Source: Pseudorasbora parva
Taxonomy: Eukaryota > Chordata > Actinopteri > Cypriniformes > Gobionidae
Length of the DNA: 64,000 nt
Reading direction: 5' to 3'
Assembly: GCF_024679245.1 (NCBI RefSeq)
Contig: NC_090172.1
Location: 3,269,946 to 3,333,945, forward strand
Both the position numbers and the translations under genes were made by a program. The notes under the pieces were generated by a model, which saw only the letters and a program-made list of their open reading frames with translations, was not told the origin of the DNA and ran no database searches. Below, piece after piece: positions 37,331 to 50,424 of the stretch; the stretch's first letter is position 1, and each line of letters starts with the position of its first letter.

Positions 37331-37998
37331 TACCAGGATCAACTAAACGCTGGATTTTCAGAAGTATGTGAAGTTTGGGATTCTTCTTGCACAACGTTTA
37401 TGAATGAATCACAGATGCACGCCGGTCTGTTATTGCAGGGATATTGACTTTACATTTTTTCACGATCCCTAATCATGATGCGGAACAAAACAAACTGTGA
37501 TTGGTTGTGTTTTATGTCAGTCAAACAGTCCTTGCCCAATGAAAGCTGAGATAGAGTTCAGGCCTTCTGCTGTCAGTCTGAGGCTCTGGCTATGCGAGTC
37601 TGCCAGTAAACTGATGAGCGCAAACCTTAGTAATTTACCTTGTGTGATTCATTTAAATACTCTCCTCCCATAAATTGTGTCTGAAAGGGCAACTCCTACA
37701 AATGCATATGCAATAAGGTCCACGTCTCAGCGCTAATTTATCACTGCGTGTTTTATTAAATCCAGACAGAAGTTAGGAGGGTTTGCCCTGACGCAAACTG
37801 TTAGTAAATCTGGCCTTAAGTCACATAAATTGATTGTAAGAGACAAAAATATTGTGTGGTCTGAACTTGGCATTAGTTAAATCAAAATGAGGGAACAAAG
37901 GAGTAAGTCATTGGATGGCTTGTCATGTGCGGGGCTTTGTAGAAAGTGACAAGAGGTCCAGAACATGAAGTCAGTGTCCGTCTAGAGGTCCAAAATCC

Positions 37999-38873
37999 TC
38001 AGCTTTTCTCTGAGTGAGGTTGCGATCTATCCCGCTGAAAGAGCAACGTCAGCCCTTTCCTAAAACGGTGGTCCCGCACACTGTAAATGATCACATTGCA
38101 GCAACTATTCCCCGTCAGAATCCAAAACGCGAAAAAGGAGAAGTTACACCAGGCGTTTCCCACGACATTCCCCAGCACAAACACTGCGATCGGAGAGAAC
38201 GAGGCTGTGAAGGCAAAGGTGAGGATGCCGATAGTTTTAGCTGCTTTTATATCAGAAAAAGAGGGCCTGTGGGGACACCCACCAGCTCCTGCGTCCGTGC
38301 CAAGGCTTCCCTCGGAGAGCAGCTTCCGTTTGCGGGAGTAACGGCGAATACTGGCGAAGACCAGGATGTTGACGGCTAATGTGCCTCCCAGTAAACTGAA
38401 GTCAAAGGCTGGAAAAAGCAGGAGGATGTTTGCATCTGAAGGCAGCTCATTTCCAATGAGTAAGGGTGCATAGTTGCACATTCGGCTGCACTCGTTGTAC
38501 TCCAGCGTGAAGCTTTTGCTCAGCATGAGCGGGGCCATTGCCAGTGTGAAGCTTCCCGCCCAGGATAAGATAATTAGGAACAGGGTGCGATGCCTAGTCA
38601 CAAGAGTGTCTTTATGCAGCGGACGCATGATTGCCACACTGCGCTCCAATGTCATGAGAAAGATGGTACTGATCGAGACAAAGGTGCATCCGGCAAACAC
38701 TGGACCAATCAGCATGCAGGGTTGCCAAGATCCCGATCCGCCATCCAATGAGGCTGTTGAGATGCCCTGGTACCACGGCGGAGGACTGCTGGTCACCATG
38801 AGAGAGATTTCGGTGTATACAGAAAATGGCACCACCCAAACGCCGACCATCATGTCTGCGATGGCCAGGGACA
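37999..38873 (-). CDS. GPCR exon 2 (helices 2 to 8)
   Basis: Acceptor TTGCAG precedes minus-strand position 38873. The exon runs SLAIADMMVGVW to the C-terminal RSQPHSEKS and a stop. It is continuous through six membrane helices. The stretch is GC-richer than its surroundings, as expected of real coding sequence here. Confidence 0.88.
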
Positions 38874-41772
38874 CTGCAAGACAAATATAGAAAGCATTTC
38901 AGATCGCATGCACCAAACATTTGCATTTTGCTGTGAGGTCTGCATTCCTGACGCTACTGAGGGTGTGTCCGTAGCGTCAGGAATGCAGTAAAACGAACTC
39001 TGGTGCAATTGCTCTGTTAGTGCGGTTCATTTTAATTCAATCGGTCATCTTTAGCCCTATTCGGACGGTAATTATTTCTCGTGGGGTCGTAAGGTATTTT
39101 CATCATTTACAGGGGCTAGTCTGTGATTGTTTTTCTCCCACCACCTGCATAAAAATCCCCGGCCAAATTACCTACTGTCTTTAGACAAACACCAAGGTCG
39201 TGTGGTGATTTAATTTAATTCCCGTCCGAATCCACATCTCTGAGTTCTCAAGAAGAGATCGCTTCCAAATGAACTGTTTCGTGTTTACATCCTTTTTGAC
39301 CCCTGTGGAGCACCGTATCGTTGCGCTTCGCTGTAATTCAGATCCATTTTAAAGATCTAAAGCCTACAGTTTTATCACTGAAATGCTGGAAAGTATTTAC
39401 AAGAATAATCTTTCATCACCGCTTAAAAGAGAAAGAGAAGAGTAACACGTAAACATCTGAAATGAGCCGTTATTGCGGCAGTAATTACGTTATATAGGTT
39501 CAAATTACTTTTTTTTTTTAAACAGCACTTTTAAATAATTAATAATTTCCTATTATTAAATTAAATATGATTTATTTTCATTTCTTATTATTCCAAGCAT
39601 ATGACATTTTTACAGTAGACAAACAATCATTTGACTGAGCATGTGAGCGGCGTTCCCAGGTGCGGAGGATCACAGAACTCGCTCCTCCACCGCGTGAATA
39701 AATCGCCATCCGAATGATGATCACCGAGGTGGCCTGCAAATGTATTTTTACTAGGGGTGTAACGATTCGTTTTAACAACGATTCGATTCATATCACGATT
39801 TGAAGCTGTCGATACGATTCAAGGACGATATTGGTTCAGTTAGAACGATACGATCCGAAACGATTCAGTGACTTGAAATTAATTCATTAACTTTTTAGCC
39901 AAAAATTTAAATCAGTGTGACTGAAATAAATACGTGCAGGTGAAGTTTCCTAGATTCCTGTTGTTTCTTTTAAGGGAATCAGGTATCAATTAATTATGGA
40001 TTTAAAACAAGTAAACAATTAATGGCAAATATGTTCGCATTTTATTTAAATAAAGTGCAACCAACAGTTTAGGTTGAATTAACAGGAAGTTAAGATTTTC
40101 TGCTACTTCTGCTTGTTTTTCCAACATAAAAAAAAAATTACAATATTAATATCAAAAATAAAGTGCAACACACACCTCTTCAGATTTATTAACTGTTGGT
40201 TTACCTGCTACTTTTGCTGTTGTTTTTCAACATAAAAATAATACAAATATAATATTAATATCAAAAATAAAGTGCAACCAACATCTCTTTAGGTTGAATG
40301 AGCAGTGGCTAAACCTGCTACTGCTACAAACAGCGAGAGACGTATTTAGAGCCTCTCCGTCTTTACTAAAGGGTTTCCACGCACTGGACCGCAATGCTGT
40401 CTTGATAATTTCTCGCTCGATGGCTTCTGCTCTGTCGTCCGCTGTCAAATCCTGTCCGCGATATGTTTTGTTTTGTTTGCGCTGCTGCTGGCGCGTGTGG
40501 CTGAAGTCACATATAGGCAGACTGAGTAACGTTTAACGCCTTTATCATTAAAAGTGCTAAGAAAAAACATCCATATAAAGTCTGACCTGCTTAAATCAAA
40601 TGCGTTATTTCCTATTATCGATACAATCGATTGATTACCTTTTAAAACGATATTAGATTGATATATGTCATCCGGAAGGTCAAGTTGCCGAGCACAGATC
40701 GATGTAGTTGGATAATAGGAATATAAATCGATACATCGATGTAGTAGATGAATCGTTACACCCCTAATTTTTACAGACGTCCACATGAGCTACCAACAAT
40801 TACAATCCGAATAGGGCTTTTGCGACCTGTTACAGTCTATGGGCACAGCAGCCACAACAACCAGAGGAAGATCAACGAAACACCGGTTCAGAACGAGGTT
40901 ACTCCCGGGATATGTTGTGCAGTTAGCAGTAACAACAGTCATCTGAGAAACACCGAACTTCAATTTTATTAGATCCAAAAGGACTTAGATGGGCAACTGA
41001 AGGGACCACTGACAGCTAAACAGCAAAGCACAACATTAATAACCTATTGTAATAAAACGTGAATTCTCTGGGTTTGGTGGTTGTTTCAGCACGTCGTTGT
41101 GGGAAGAGCGCATCTACGGGATACACATTCTTAGCAACTTAGTTCAAGCTTCACTTGTGCATTTGTGTCATTTTGTGCAGATATAAATTGTAATATTATG
41201 TATAGTTTAAATATCTGATTAATCTCATATAGATGCATTTCGAGCCCACAGCGCTTCATTGTACCTGATCAGCATTAGCTTCAGTGTGAACACTCAAACA
41301 CCAACGCAAAACATAACTATGACTGGGGCTGTCATATTCATAACATTTTAACCGTATACAATATTGTAATAAATTAATGTTGTGAATGCTGTTGGGCTTA
41401 TGTCATGAAATTTCAAGCAAAAGGTTCATATTTCTTCAGATCGGTCACACTGCAGTGTGGGATACAGTACTGAAGAGAGCAGACAACATTTGCATACTGT
41501 AATAAATACTACAATCTGCAGAGGTATAGCATGTCATCCTGAACATATACTGTATGTAAATCATCGTGGTTACCTTTGAGGTAGCCCTGTGGTGTTCCAG
41601 AATGCCGGGTCTGCATGAAAACTGTAAGTGTCACCACATTTCCCACCACAATGGCAAAGGCCAGACTGACCATGAATATGACCGCCAGTGTTCGGTTTAT
41701 CAGCCCACAGCAGCAGACTGTGCAGAGAGGAGCCAACGTTTCTCCAGGCGCTGTCTGATTAGCAGTCTCCAT
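37999..41772 (-). CDS. Class A (rhodopsin-like) G-protein-coupled receptor, two coding exons, subtype unresolved
   Basis: Exons 41772-41574 and 38873-37999 join in frame (the split GTG gives V67) to 357 codons plus stop. The seven membrane segments are about residues 28-53, 63-88, 118-145, 162-184, 214-241, 276-302 and 308-331. Sequons lie at N5 and N26. Visible landmarks are GN in helix 1, LAIAD (D73) in helix 2, C119 at the top of helix 3, W171 in helix 4, Cys 195 and 199 in loop 2, and an amphipathic RDHRFRKGL helix 8. Several activation motifs deviate: ERS (143-145) for DRY, SFSP (291-294) for CWxP, and NVIIY (326-330) for NPxxY. The first extracellular loop is long, Pro- and Gly-rich. 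The plasma-membrane receptor role is family knowledge; ligand and G protein cannot be told. No frameshift or stop is seen. Confidence 0.85.
38940..38988. repeat. Perfect 18-bp inverted repeat in the receptor intron
   Basis: CTGCATTCCTGACGCTAC, a 13-base loop, then its exact inverse. It lies about 65 bases upstream of GPCR exon 2 on the transcribed strand. Confidence 0.95.
39053..40818. mobile_element. Element with AGCCCTATTCGGA ends in the receptor intron
   Basis: Left AGCCCTATTCGGACGGTAAT and right ATTACAATCCGAATAGGGCT are inverted repeats. It is interrupted by the hAT copy at 39752-40766. The target duplication is not resolved. Confidence 0.7.
39752..40766. mobile_element. Non-autonomous hAT element nested in the receptor intron
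   Basis: The ends TAGGGGTGTAACGATTCG and GAATCGTTACACCCCTA are flanked by a perfect 8-bp duplication ATTTTTAC (39744-39751 and 40767-40774). The inside has no transposase. About 40060-40290 contains related repeats with AAATAAAGTGCAAC. Confidence 0.92.
41574..41772 (-). CDS. GPCR exon 1 (N-terminus and helix 1)
   Basis: Starts METANQTAPG with sequon N5-Q-T and a Cys cluster CTVCCC, then INRT (sequon N26) and helix 1 up to GYLK. The donor GTAACC begins at minus-strand position 41573. The exon leaves one base, G, that joins TG of exon 2 to give V67. Confidence 0.82.
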
Positions 41773-42392
41773 TATCCCACGTTGAGATCCTGGCTGTCTT
41801 GTGCAGTCTTACAGTCTTCATGCCTCTGACAGGCACTGATATAGATGGGATAATCAATCAATATTTTGGTGGTTCTGTTGTTTGCAGTGAATTACAACCC
41901 TGTGAAAGAGCAGAGAGGCAACACAATACACATGCATGGTGTTAACAAGCCTGTGCAAATGTATGCAGTTTTGACATTGATACCATCGATATTTTTAATA
42001 TCATCTCATAATTTGTCAGCAGGTTTATTAGGCTACTGTCACTTTAAAAGCTGACGCACGGATCCATTACACATGCGTTTTCCTTCTCAACTGTTTACAT
42101 TCACTTCAAACCGAAATGACTGTGTTTACGTAGAATACTCGCAACATTTTGACATTTTGTTGTGTATTTGACTGTTTAAGCGCAATAAGCAGTGGAAAAT
42201 AACTGAGAGGCCGCACTTTTGGTGTGAGAACAAAATCTGCGGGAATTAGTAAAATTATGTGCCATACATGCAATCCCACTGTGAAATTCAAGCCCTGTAA
42301 CAGCAACAATATTCTTCTGGAGCCAATTAAGTGAGTGAGTGGAGGCGGGTTTGTGTGTCACTCAAGATATATTGTGTGTCTATTCTGCAGGA

Positions 42393-42780
42393 TCAATCAA
42401 TCAACTTTATTTATATAGCGCTTTTACAATCGCGATTGTGTCAAAGCAGCTTCACAGTGTCAAACAGGATAATATTGCAACAAAATTAGATTTGGCTGTA
42501 CAGTCGTACTGGAGAAAATAGTGATGTTATCAGCTTATTTTAATTTATCATATAGCGACAATGTTGGCAGATCAGTATTATAGTTTATAGAATTAAATAA
42601 AACCTAATTCATACATTTGATTTGAATATTTAGTTGAATAACTTTGATCATAATTATAGTGTCCCCAACTGAGCAAGCCAAGCCAAAGGCGACAGTGGCA
42701 AGGAACCAAAACTCCTTCAGGGCATGATGGAGAAAAATAAACCTTGGGAGAAACCAGACTCAGTCGGGGGGCCAGTTCTT
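42393..42780 (+). repeat. Interspersed repeat beginning ATCAATCAACTTTATTTATA
   Basis: The opening ATCAACTTTATTTATATAGC and the block CAAAACTCCTTCAGGGCATG belong to a widely dispersed fish repeat. A reverse copy lies at 5218-5482. Class is uncertain. Confidence 0.5.
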
Positions 42781-43084
42781 CTCTGGCCTATTAACACACC
42801 GTGTATGATTATTATTCTGGCAACCTTACTGGTCAGAAATCATATTAGATTGGAATATTCAAAATTTCAGGGTAACCCGCAAGAGACGGGTTTATTTTTA
42901 GGATGGTGCGTCGATTACACAACAGTATGAATACTTGAAAGATCGGAGTTATTAATCTCATCTCCGATAAGATCAGAGCTATTGATAGAAGGATATGAGT
43001 ATTAGAAGCATTTCAGATATGTATCAATATTTTTGACAACACTAAATCGCACTTAGTTTATTATTTGAGAGGGGCACATTCCCG

Positions 43085-43390
43085 TTCACACCTGGTGTTT
43101 TAATTTGTCTCTTTTGTCCAATTTCAACCGCTTCTGTCTGTCCTGATTTCTTTGAAGGGAGGGTCTATGGCCGGTAAATGTGTGTTTTTTTCAGATCTTT
43201 CGATCTAATGAACAAAGTAAGCTTGTGCAAATGACATTCATATGAAAACACACGGATAGCAACAGCTTTAATTTCTTCTCTGACAAGAGCAAGACCAGCC
43301 GAACACTGTGAGTGTGTGTTAGAAATCGGGAGAGAACATTGTGCTGGTATGTTTTTCATCTTCAAACCAAATTTAGGTCTTCAGCCGACC
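43085..43390 (-). repeat. Inverted partial copy of the element at 29388-30790
   Basis: It shares CACACCTGGTG, GGGAGGGTCTATGG, AGATCTTTCGATCTAATG and ACCAGCCGAACACTGTGAGT with the reverse complement of 30470-30710. Confidence 0.6.
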
Positions 43391-43861
43391 AACAAAGTTT
43401 AAATCCTGTCTGTCTCGCGCGCTTCCCTTTGGCAACCACCCAGTGTTAGTGCACAGCAATACCTGTCCAATCAAAGTCCTGAGGTCTCCTTTTTCCACTA
43501 TCAAGAACCTTTATTTTTTAACAGTTAGGTTGAATTTCTCTGTGAGTATAATAGTGCTGTATAGAAAAACAGCAACCAAAATGAAATTCATTCTTAATCA
43601 ACATACATGAATATTTTATATTTAGTATAGACGTGTGTGGCTGTAAGGGTTGTGCCATCTGCTCTGTCTTGTAATTCTTGCAGCATCTCTTCAAATAAAT
43701 CCCAAACATTAGGCTTGACTGCTTTCGACGCTTTCAGACCTATAGTTAGACACCAGCTCTCAGAGCATTACTGAACTTTAGCATGATAAATATTACTTGG
43801 GCATTAATATAGAAAGCTCTGCTGAGGCTTGGCAGTCATGACAGAATCTCAACTGGACACC

Positions 43862-43862
43862 A

Positions 43863-43894
<32 letters not shown>

Positions 43895-43917
43895 ACACAC
43901 ACACACACACACACACA
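43862..43917. repeat. (CA)n microsatellite
   Basis: About 28 CA repeats with one GA interruption. Confidence 0.96.
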
Positions 43918-44639
43918 GTCAGACTTGTACACTCTCAAAAAAAGTTTTACATCTTTTACTACAAATGCATTAAGTAGGAAGTAGGCCAAGATTTCTTTTA
44001 ATGAATCCATCTGAGACGCTGCTGGCTTATTCATGATGAATTAGAGCTCTGAGATCAGAAACAAAACTAAAACTTACTAAATTATAGTTTATTCAACAGA
44101 TTGCATCAGCCGAAACTTGGAAATGGTGTGCTGATACTCTAGCAAACTAAAGGATAAAATTAAACTATTGCCCTCATATCTCTGCTTCAATGTATGCTAC
44201 TGTTTATTATTGACGGTGCAGTCATTTTATCGTCACTTCACACAAATAATGTTGGCGAAATCCAGTTATTCTAACAGGAATCCACCTGGTTGAGGGTTTC
44301 TGAGATTTCAGCATTTCTGCTTTTACACACAGGGCAAAAGGCACACAGAATTGATACAAATACTTTAGCTAAAATAATATGCTTTTAATAATGTTATCTT
44401 TTAATAAGTTAATACTTGTTCACTTTAAACTATTTTCTGTTTATTTTGATGAATAAAATAATAAATGTTTGTTCTATAAATATACTGTCATTAAAATAAG
44501 TTAATATAGAAATATATTTAAAAAAAGATATAGAAACAATAACAAAATAGTAAAGATTCTGTAAGCATTGAAGTAGATCCCATAATAATATAAGGAGATT
44601 ATATGTAAATATGAATTGATACCAATAACATAAAAAATT

Positions 44640-45965
44640 ATATATATCGGACATTACGATAACATTCAAGGTAAACATATATCAGCGATACCAATAACAT
44701 AAAAAATGATATATATATCGGACAATACCGATATAACAATAAAAATGAGCATACATTGGTTGATAATGATTACATAAAAAATGCCATATATCAGCCGATG
44801 CCGATAACATAAAAAATGACATATATCAGCCGATACCGATAACAAAAAAATGACATATGTCAGCCGATACCGATAACAAAAAATGACATATGTCAGCCGA
44901 TACCGATAACAAAAAAATGACATATGTCAGCCGATACCGATAACAAAAAAATGCCATATATCAGCCGATACCGATGACAAAAAAATGACATATATCAGCC
45001 GATGCCGATAACATAAAAATGACATATATCAGCCGATACCGATAACAAAAAAATGCCATATATCAGCCGATACCGATAACAAAAAAATGACATATATCAG
45101 CCGATACCGATAACAAAAAAATGCCATATATCAGCCGATACCGATAACAAAAAAATGACATATATCAGCCGATACCGATAACAAAAAAATGCCATATATC
45201 AGCCGATACCGATGACAAAAAAATGACATATATCAGCCGATACCGATAACATAAAAATGCCATATATCAGCCGATACCGATGACAAAAAAATGACATATA
45301 TCAGCCGATACCGATAACATAAAAATGACATATATCAGCCGATACCGATAACATAAAAATGACATATATCAGCCGATACCGATAACATAAAAATGACATA
45401 TATCAGCCGATACCGATAACAAAAAAATGACATATATCAGCCGATACCGATAACAAAAAAATGACATATATCAGCCGATACCGATAACAAAAAAATGACA
45501 TATATCAGCCGATACCGATAACATAAAAATGACATATATCAGCCGATACCGATAACATAAAAATGACATATATCAGCCGATACCGATAACATAAAAATGA
45601 CATATGTCAGTCAATACCGATAAACATAAAAAATGACATATGTCAGTCAATACCGATAAACATAAAAAATGACAGATATCAGCCGATACCGATAACATTA
45701 AGGAAATGTACATATACTGGCTGATAATGATAACATAAAAATTTACATACATCGGCCAATACCGATAATATTAAAAATTAAAATTTATCGACCGATACCA
45801 ATAACATAAAAAATTTGCATATGTTGGCAGATACCAATAATATAAAAAAGTACATATATCAGCAAACACGATAACAATTTTTTGTACATATATCGGAAAA
45901 TGCTGATAACATAAACATTTTACATATATTGATGGATATAACATTAAAAATCTACATATATTGAA
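44640..45965. repeat. Minisatellite, about 34-bp unit (CCGATACCGATAAC type)
   Basis: Roughly 35-38 copies of ATATATCAGCCGATACCGAT followed by AACAAAAAAATGAC. The centre (44800-45600) is nearly uniform and both flanks are diverged. Alternation of CC/AC before ATATATC and of AACAAAA/AACATAA gives local higher-order blocks. Confidence 0.9.
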
Positions 45966-46549
45966 ATTAAAAAATGAAATTGAATACGCTTTCTGAAAAA
46001 ATAAAAAAATTATAATTTTAAGGCTTCGGGTCGTGTGACCCATGAGGGAAGGATTTGTTACTCTGTCAGGGGAGGATAATCAACATATTTTTCAAACCAA
46101 ACTTTTTTTTCACTGAGGGAATGCCTTCACCTCAAAAATGCATGTACTGTCTTAGCAACATACTCATGTCAAACCATACTGAACTGCTGGCTCAACAGTG
46201 TGGAGAAGTAATCATCCAGCGTCTGGAGTTCTTCGTCTTTCTTTCGTTCAAAATGAAGCATTTAGGTAGACAGACACTTTGGAACAGAGCCAGTCTGTCA
46301 ACCAAAAAGAAATACATTATATACTGTGCATAAATTAAGTGATGGTGGAAGTGAGCTATATACAAAAGGGATTCTTCAGTGGCAGCAAATGGCTTTATAT
46401 GGAAGTCCAGACAGTCCAGGTCCAGCCTCTGTGTCCCGGCTAGAGAAGACAGTCATCTATTGGAATAATGGAGTGACCAGCGCTGGACACTGAAGCCCTG
46501 AGGCCTGTGATTATCATGGACTCTCTCTGTGTGTGCATGTGTGTATGTG

Positions 46550-46840
46550 TGTGTGTGTGTGTGGGCTGGTAATCCCCACATTATGGGGACAAAATGTCCC
46601 CACAAAGATGGCAATATCTGAAATCCTTGTCCTTGTGGAGACATTTTCTGGTCCCCATGAGGAAAACATCTTATAAATCACACAGAAGAAGTTTTTTTTT
46701 TTTTGAGAAAGTAAAAATGCAGAATGTTTCCTGTGATGGGTAGGTTTAGGGGCAGGGGCAGTGTAGGTGAATAGAAAATACGGTTTGTACAGAATAAAAT
46801 CCATTACGCCTATGGAAAGTCCCCATAAAACATGGAAACA
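46550..46840. repeat. Dispersed repeat with paired GGGGACA and TCCCCATAA ends
   Basis: The words CCCACATTATGGGGACAAAA, GTCCCCATGAGGAAAAC and GGGTAGGTTTAGGGGCAGGG mark a fish repeat commonly seen between genes. It borders GT runs at both sides. Confidence 0.45.
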
Positions 46841-46841
46841 C

Positions 46842-46842
46842 T

Positions 46843-46893
<51 letters not shown>
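46842..46893. repeat. (GT)n microsatellite
   Basis: About 26 GT repeats. Confidence 0.96.
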
Positions 46894-46895
<2 letters not shown>

Positions 46896-47800
46896 TTAAT
46901 GTTTCTGTCCAGCCTCTGCTTTTTGATACTTATTTCAACATCTTGCTTGTGTTTTTTTTACACTTATTATGTTTGGCCCACTGTAATTCTGAGGTGAAAA
47001 TAGAAAAATCAGTTCAAGAAAATATGAGTTAACACCCTCAACCGGAGGGTCACGACCAAAGTAGTCAAAGAAACAACAAGAAAAAAATGTCCCCCTGGGG
47101 CGTGGCTTTTATTTTGAAAGACGCTTTGTCCTGATTTAGTATTTGCTGTCAAATTATTATGTCAGTGGCATTATTCTAACGTTATTTTCGTAACTTATTT
47201 AAAATAAAAAAGTCTCTTACCTCAGAAAAACGAACTATCCTGTCAGACATTAACTCCCATTCACGCCAAGAACGATAACCATAAAGATAACTATATTAGC
47301 ATCCACAGCGTAATGGATTCTGATGTCAATGGATGTCAATGTTTTTATCGTTCATCAGCTGAATAAAATGTATAATTCTGAAAGTGATTCCAATGATATC
47401 TTTATATCTGTGGTTATATCTGTGAACTCAATGTGACGGCAGCTGTGACGCAAATGTTTTCTGCTAGTTTCAGCTCGACGCAGTTCTCATTTTCACGTCC
47501 AGCTCCACGTTGTTTAAATATCAAATGAACTGGCACATCTGTTCCCCCATCTGTGTGTGTGTGTGTGCTCCCCCATGGGCGTCTGGTCTAAACCAGGTGT
47601 GTTCAGGAGCACTGCTATTGTGAGGAACTGAAAACCACTGACCATTGACCAACACACACCTGCTCTAAAGTCAATAGTGCAGTATTTCTGTGTTATTTAA
47701 AGAGTGTGTGAGTAATATGAGCCTTTAGGCGGTGCACAACACACATACACTCTGCTCATTACACACACAGGGATGTGCACCAGCGCACACACACATTTAA

Positions 47801-47989
47801 AGGGATAGTTCACCCAAAAATGAAAATTCTGTCATCATTTACTCACGCTCAAGTTGTTCCAAACCTGTATGAGTTTCTTTGTTCTGCTGAACACAAAAAA
47901 AGATATTTGGAAGAATGTTTGTAACAAAGCAGAGAGAACAAACATTTGTAAATTATGACAGAATTTTCATTTTTGGGCAAACTATCCAT
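47801..47989. mobile_element. Small TTAA-flanked palindromic MITE
   Basis: AGGGATAGTTCACCCAAAAA at the left pairs with TTTTTGGGCAAACTATCCAT at the right. TTAA lies at 47797-47800 and 47990-47993. Inner ATGAAAATTCTGTCAT is also inverted. Its ends match those of the MITE at 29408. Confidence 0.88.
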
Positions 47990-48903
47990 TTAAATCTTAA
48001 AAATGAAAGGATTCCACTCTTTCCGCTCGCATGTAAACAGTGAATGGCTCGAGCACAGCTGGCTTTTAAAGGGAAAGGGAGATGAGACTCTGATTGGTTT
48101 ATTGCACGTTACGCCCAAAACACACTCATGACTCATTAAGAGAGTAGGGACGACCCTTTTAGACCATGAGCCACACGCTGTATCATGAGCAAATGCAACA
48201 TCGTAGTTAGGCCTACGTTGTCAATCATAATATTACCAATAAATTATGTATGTTATATGTTAGAAAGGAAGGAGTTGCATGCAGGTATGCTGTTCATTTC
48301 ATTCTATCCATTCATTCATTCTGTCCATAAAAAAAATAATAAAAAAAAATAAAAATATATATATATATATATATTGGCTCATATTGAATTATTTAGAAAC
48401 TATATGAAGTATTTATAATAGAATTAAAAAAATGTCTCACTATTAAAAATGGTGAGACACTTCAGATATGCACTAATGGTTACCTTAAAAAACTTGACCT
48501 TGTCTATTCAGATCAATTATAGGTTTAGCTTTATCAAAGATTCGCAAGCCCCAGTTTTCTGTCTTGACTTTGTGAAGTGTGTTTATTGATTCATTCTGAA
48601 CATCTTTAAATTAATATTCCTTTGAATCTTTTCAGATATCATGCTCTAAAAAATATAGTTTTTATTTTCAATCTATAACACTCATGAAATGCTCTTACCT
48701 GTATTTTATATTCCTGAAAATGGATGTATACCCACTGTCAGCCAGTCTTGGTCCAGTCGAGATGTCCAATAGAGTCCCGTTTGAATGGCCGATCTAACAT
48801 CAGAAAAAAGATCAATCTCTCATTCATACAGGACAGAGCTTTTGAAACGATCTCTCTTGTTCAGACTTGCTTCTATATTGCAGGCTCTCACTCCTTGTTG
48901 ACC

Positions 48904-49003
<100 letters not shown>

Positions 49004-49449
49004 GTGTTATCCTCTCTTTCCTCACAGTGGTCCATTTGCCCTCCTCCCTCATCGTCCTGAATCAATGGCTCCTGACTTGCTCCAGTCATGCACACTTTCT
49101 ACCCGTTACCCCTCCCATATTTTCAGCCGCCTTATTCACTCTCTCCCCAATTCATCTTCTTTTTTCACCCATTCATTCAGTCATTCATTCATTTACAAGC
49201 AGGCACAGATATACAGTGGGGTCTGCTTTGAAGGTCTTGGATTGAAGAGAAATTTAAACCTGAAAAGGAAATGAAACCTTGAATGCAAGAGTGCTGAATG
49301 GATGTGCGTATTTCTGTGGCTTAATCATCACGCTATATTGTTTATTGTGTTGATTGGCCTTCAACACACATCTTACATCAGCCAGCACATTCATTACAAC
49401 TTGAATGGAGCCTTAAAAATATATATTATATGATCAATAAGTTATAGAA

Positions 49450-49885
49450 ACATACACCGATCAGGCATAACATTATGACCTAACATTGTGTTGGTCCCCC
49501 TTTTGCAGCCAAAACAGCCCTGACCCATTGAGGCATGGACTCATCTAGACCCCTGAAGGTGTATCTGGCACCAAGATGTTAGCAGCAGATCCTTTAGGTC
49601 ATGTTAAAGTCGTCTGTTTGATCGGACCACACGGGCCAGCCTTCGCTCCCCACGTGCATCAATGAACCTTGGCCGCCCATGACCCTGTGGCCGGTTCTCC
49701 ACTGGTCCTTCATTGGAGCACTTTTGATAGATACTGACCACTGCAGACCGGGAACAGCCCACAAGAGCTGCAGTTTTGGAGATGCTCTGATCCAGTCGTC
49801 TGGCCGTCACAATTTGGCCAAACATCAACTCTGAGGACAAAATGTTCACTTGTTGCCTAATATATCCCACCCACTAATAGATGAT
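49450..49885 (-). pseudogene. Internally deleted Tc1-like transposon
   Basis: Minus strand 49870-49604 encodes a clean N-terminal HTH segment, [20 protein letters not shown] and [19 protein letters not shown], followed by [20 protein letters not shown]. It then jumps to the C-terminal tail (49500-49600) with the central catalytic part missing. The outer end ACACCGATCAGGCATAACAT (from 49453) is a Tc1-type terminus. It is the same family as 1-240 and 6213-7073. Confidence 0.85.
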
Positions 49886-50424
49886 GAAGAGATCATCAGT
49901 GTTATGTTTTATTTTACAGTATTACATATATTCATTTCGATAGATTTACGGTTATATTTTTGGAGGGATTTTTTTGTAAAGAAACTGATTTTTTGACCTT
50001 TAGGAGAGTACCGTTTATGCATGCTAAACATGCCACTATACGATACTCGGCTGTTAGTTTGGGTTTTATTTGCTGAGTTGTTGCTAGTGTTGTGGGTGGT
50101 AACTTCTTAGCACAAAAATGCACTCAAAGGTAACAGTGACAATATTTAGTGTTTCTTTCAAGCAACATGTGCATATATTTTCCACTAATCAGTTTACAGG
50201 ATCTCCCCATTTTTCATTTGAGATTTTATCTGTACTTCTTGTAAATGTTGGAAACTCATAGGGTTCTTTATAGATCCCAAGCAGGGCTTTAGACAGGGTG
50301 TTATGATCACTGAGCTCCCAAATCTGAGGGTGTTAGGGGGGTTCAGGTGCTACCCCTGTAGAATGTCGATTTCTATTATCTATATTTGCATTTCAAGATA
50401 TTTGAAGGCCAAAAAAATATATGT

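Noticed and set aside
38014..38890. Plus-strand frames of 121 and 138 codons
   Set aside because: Antisense shadows of the receptor's exon 2.
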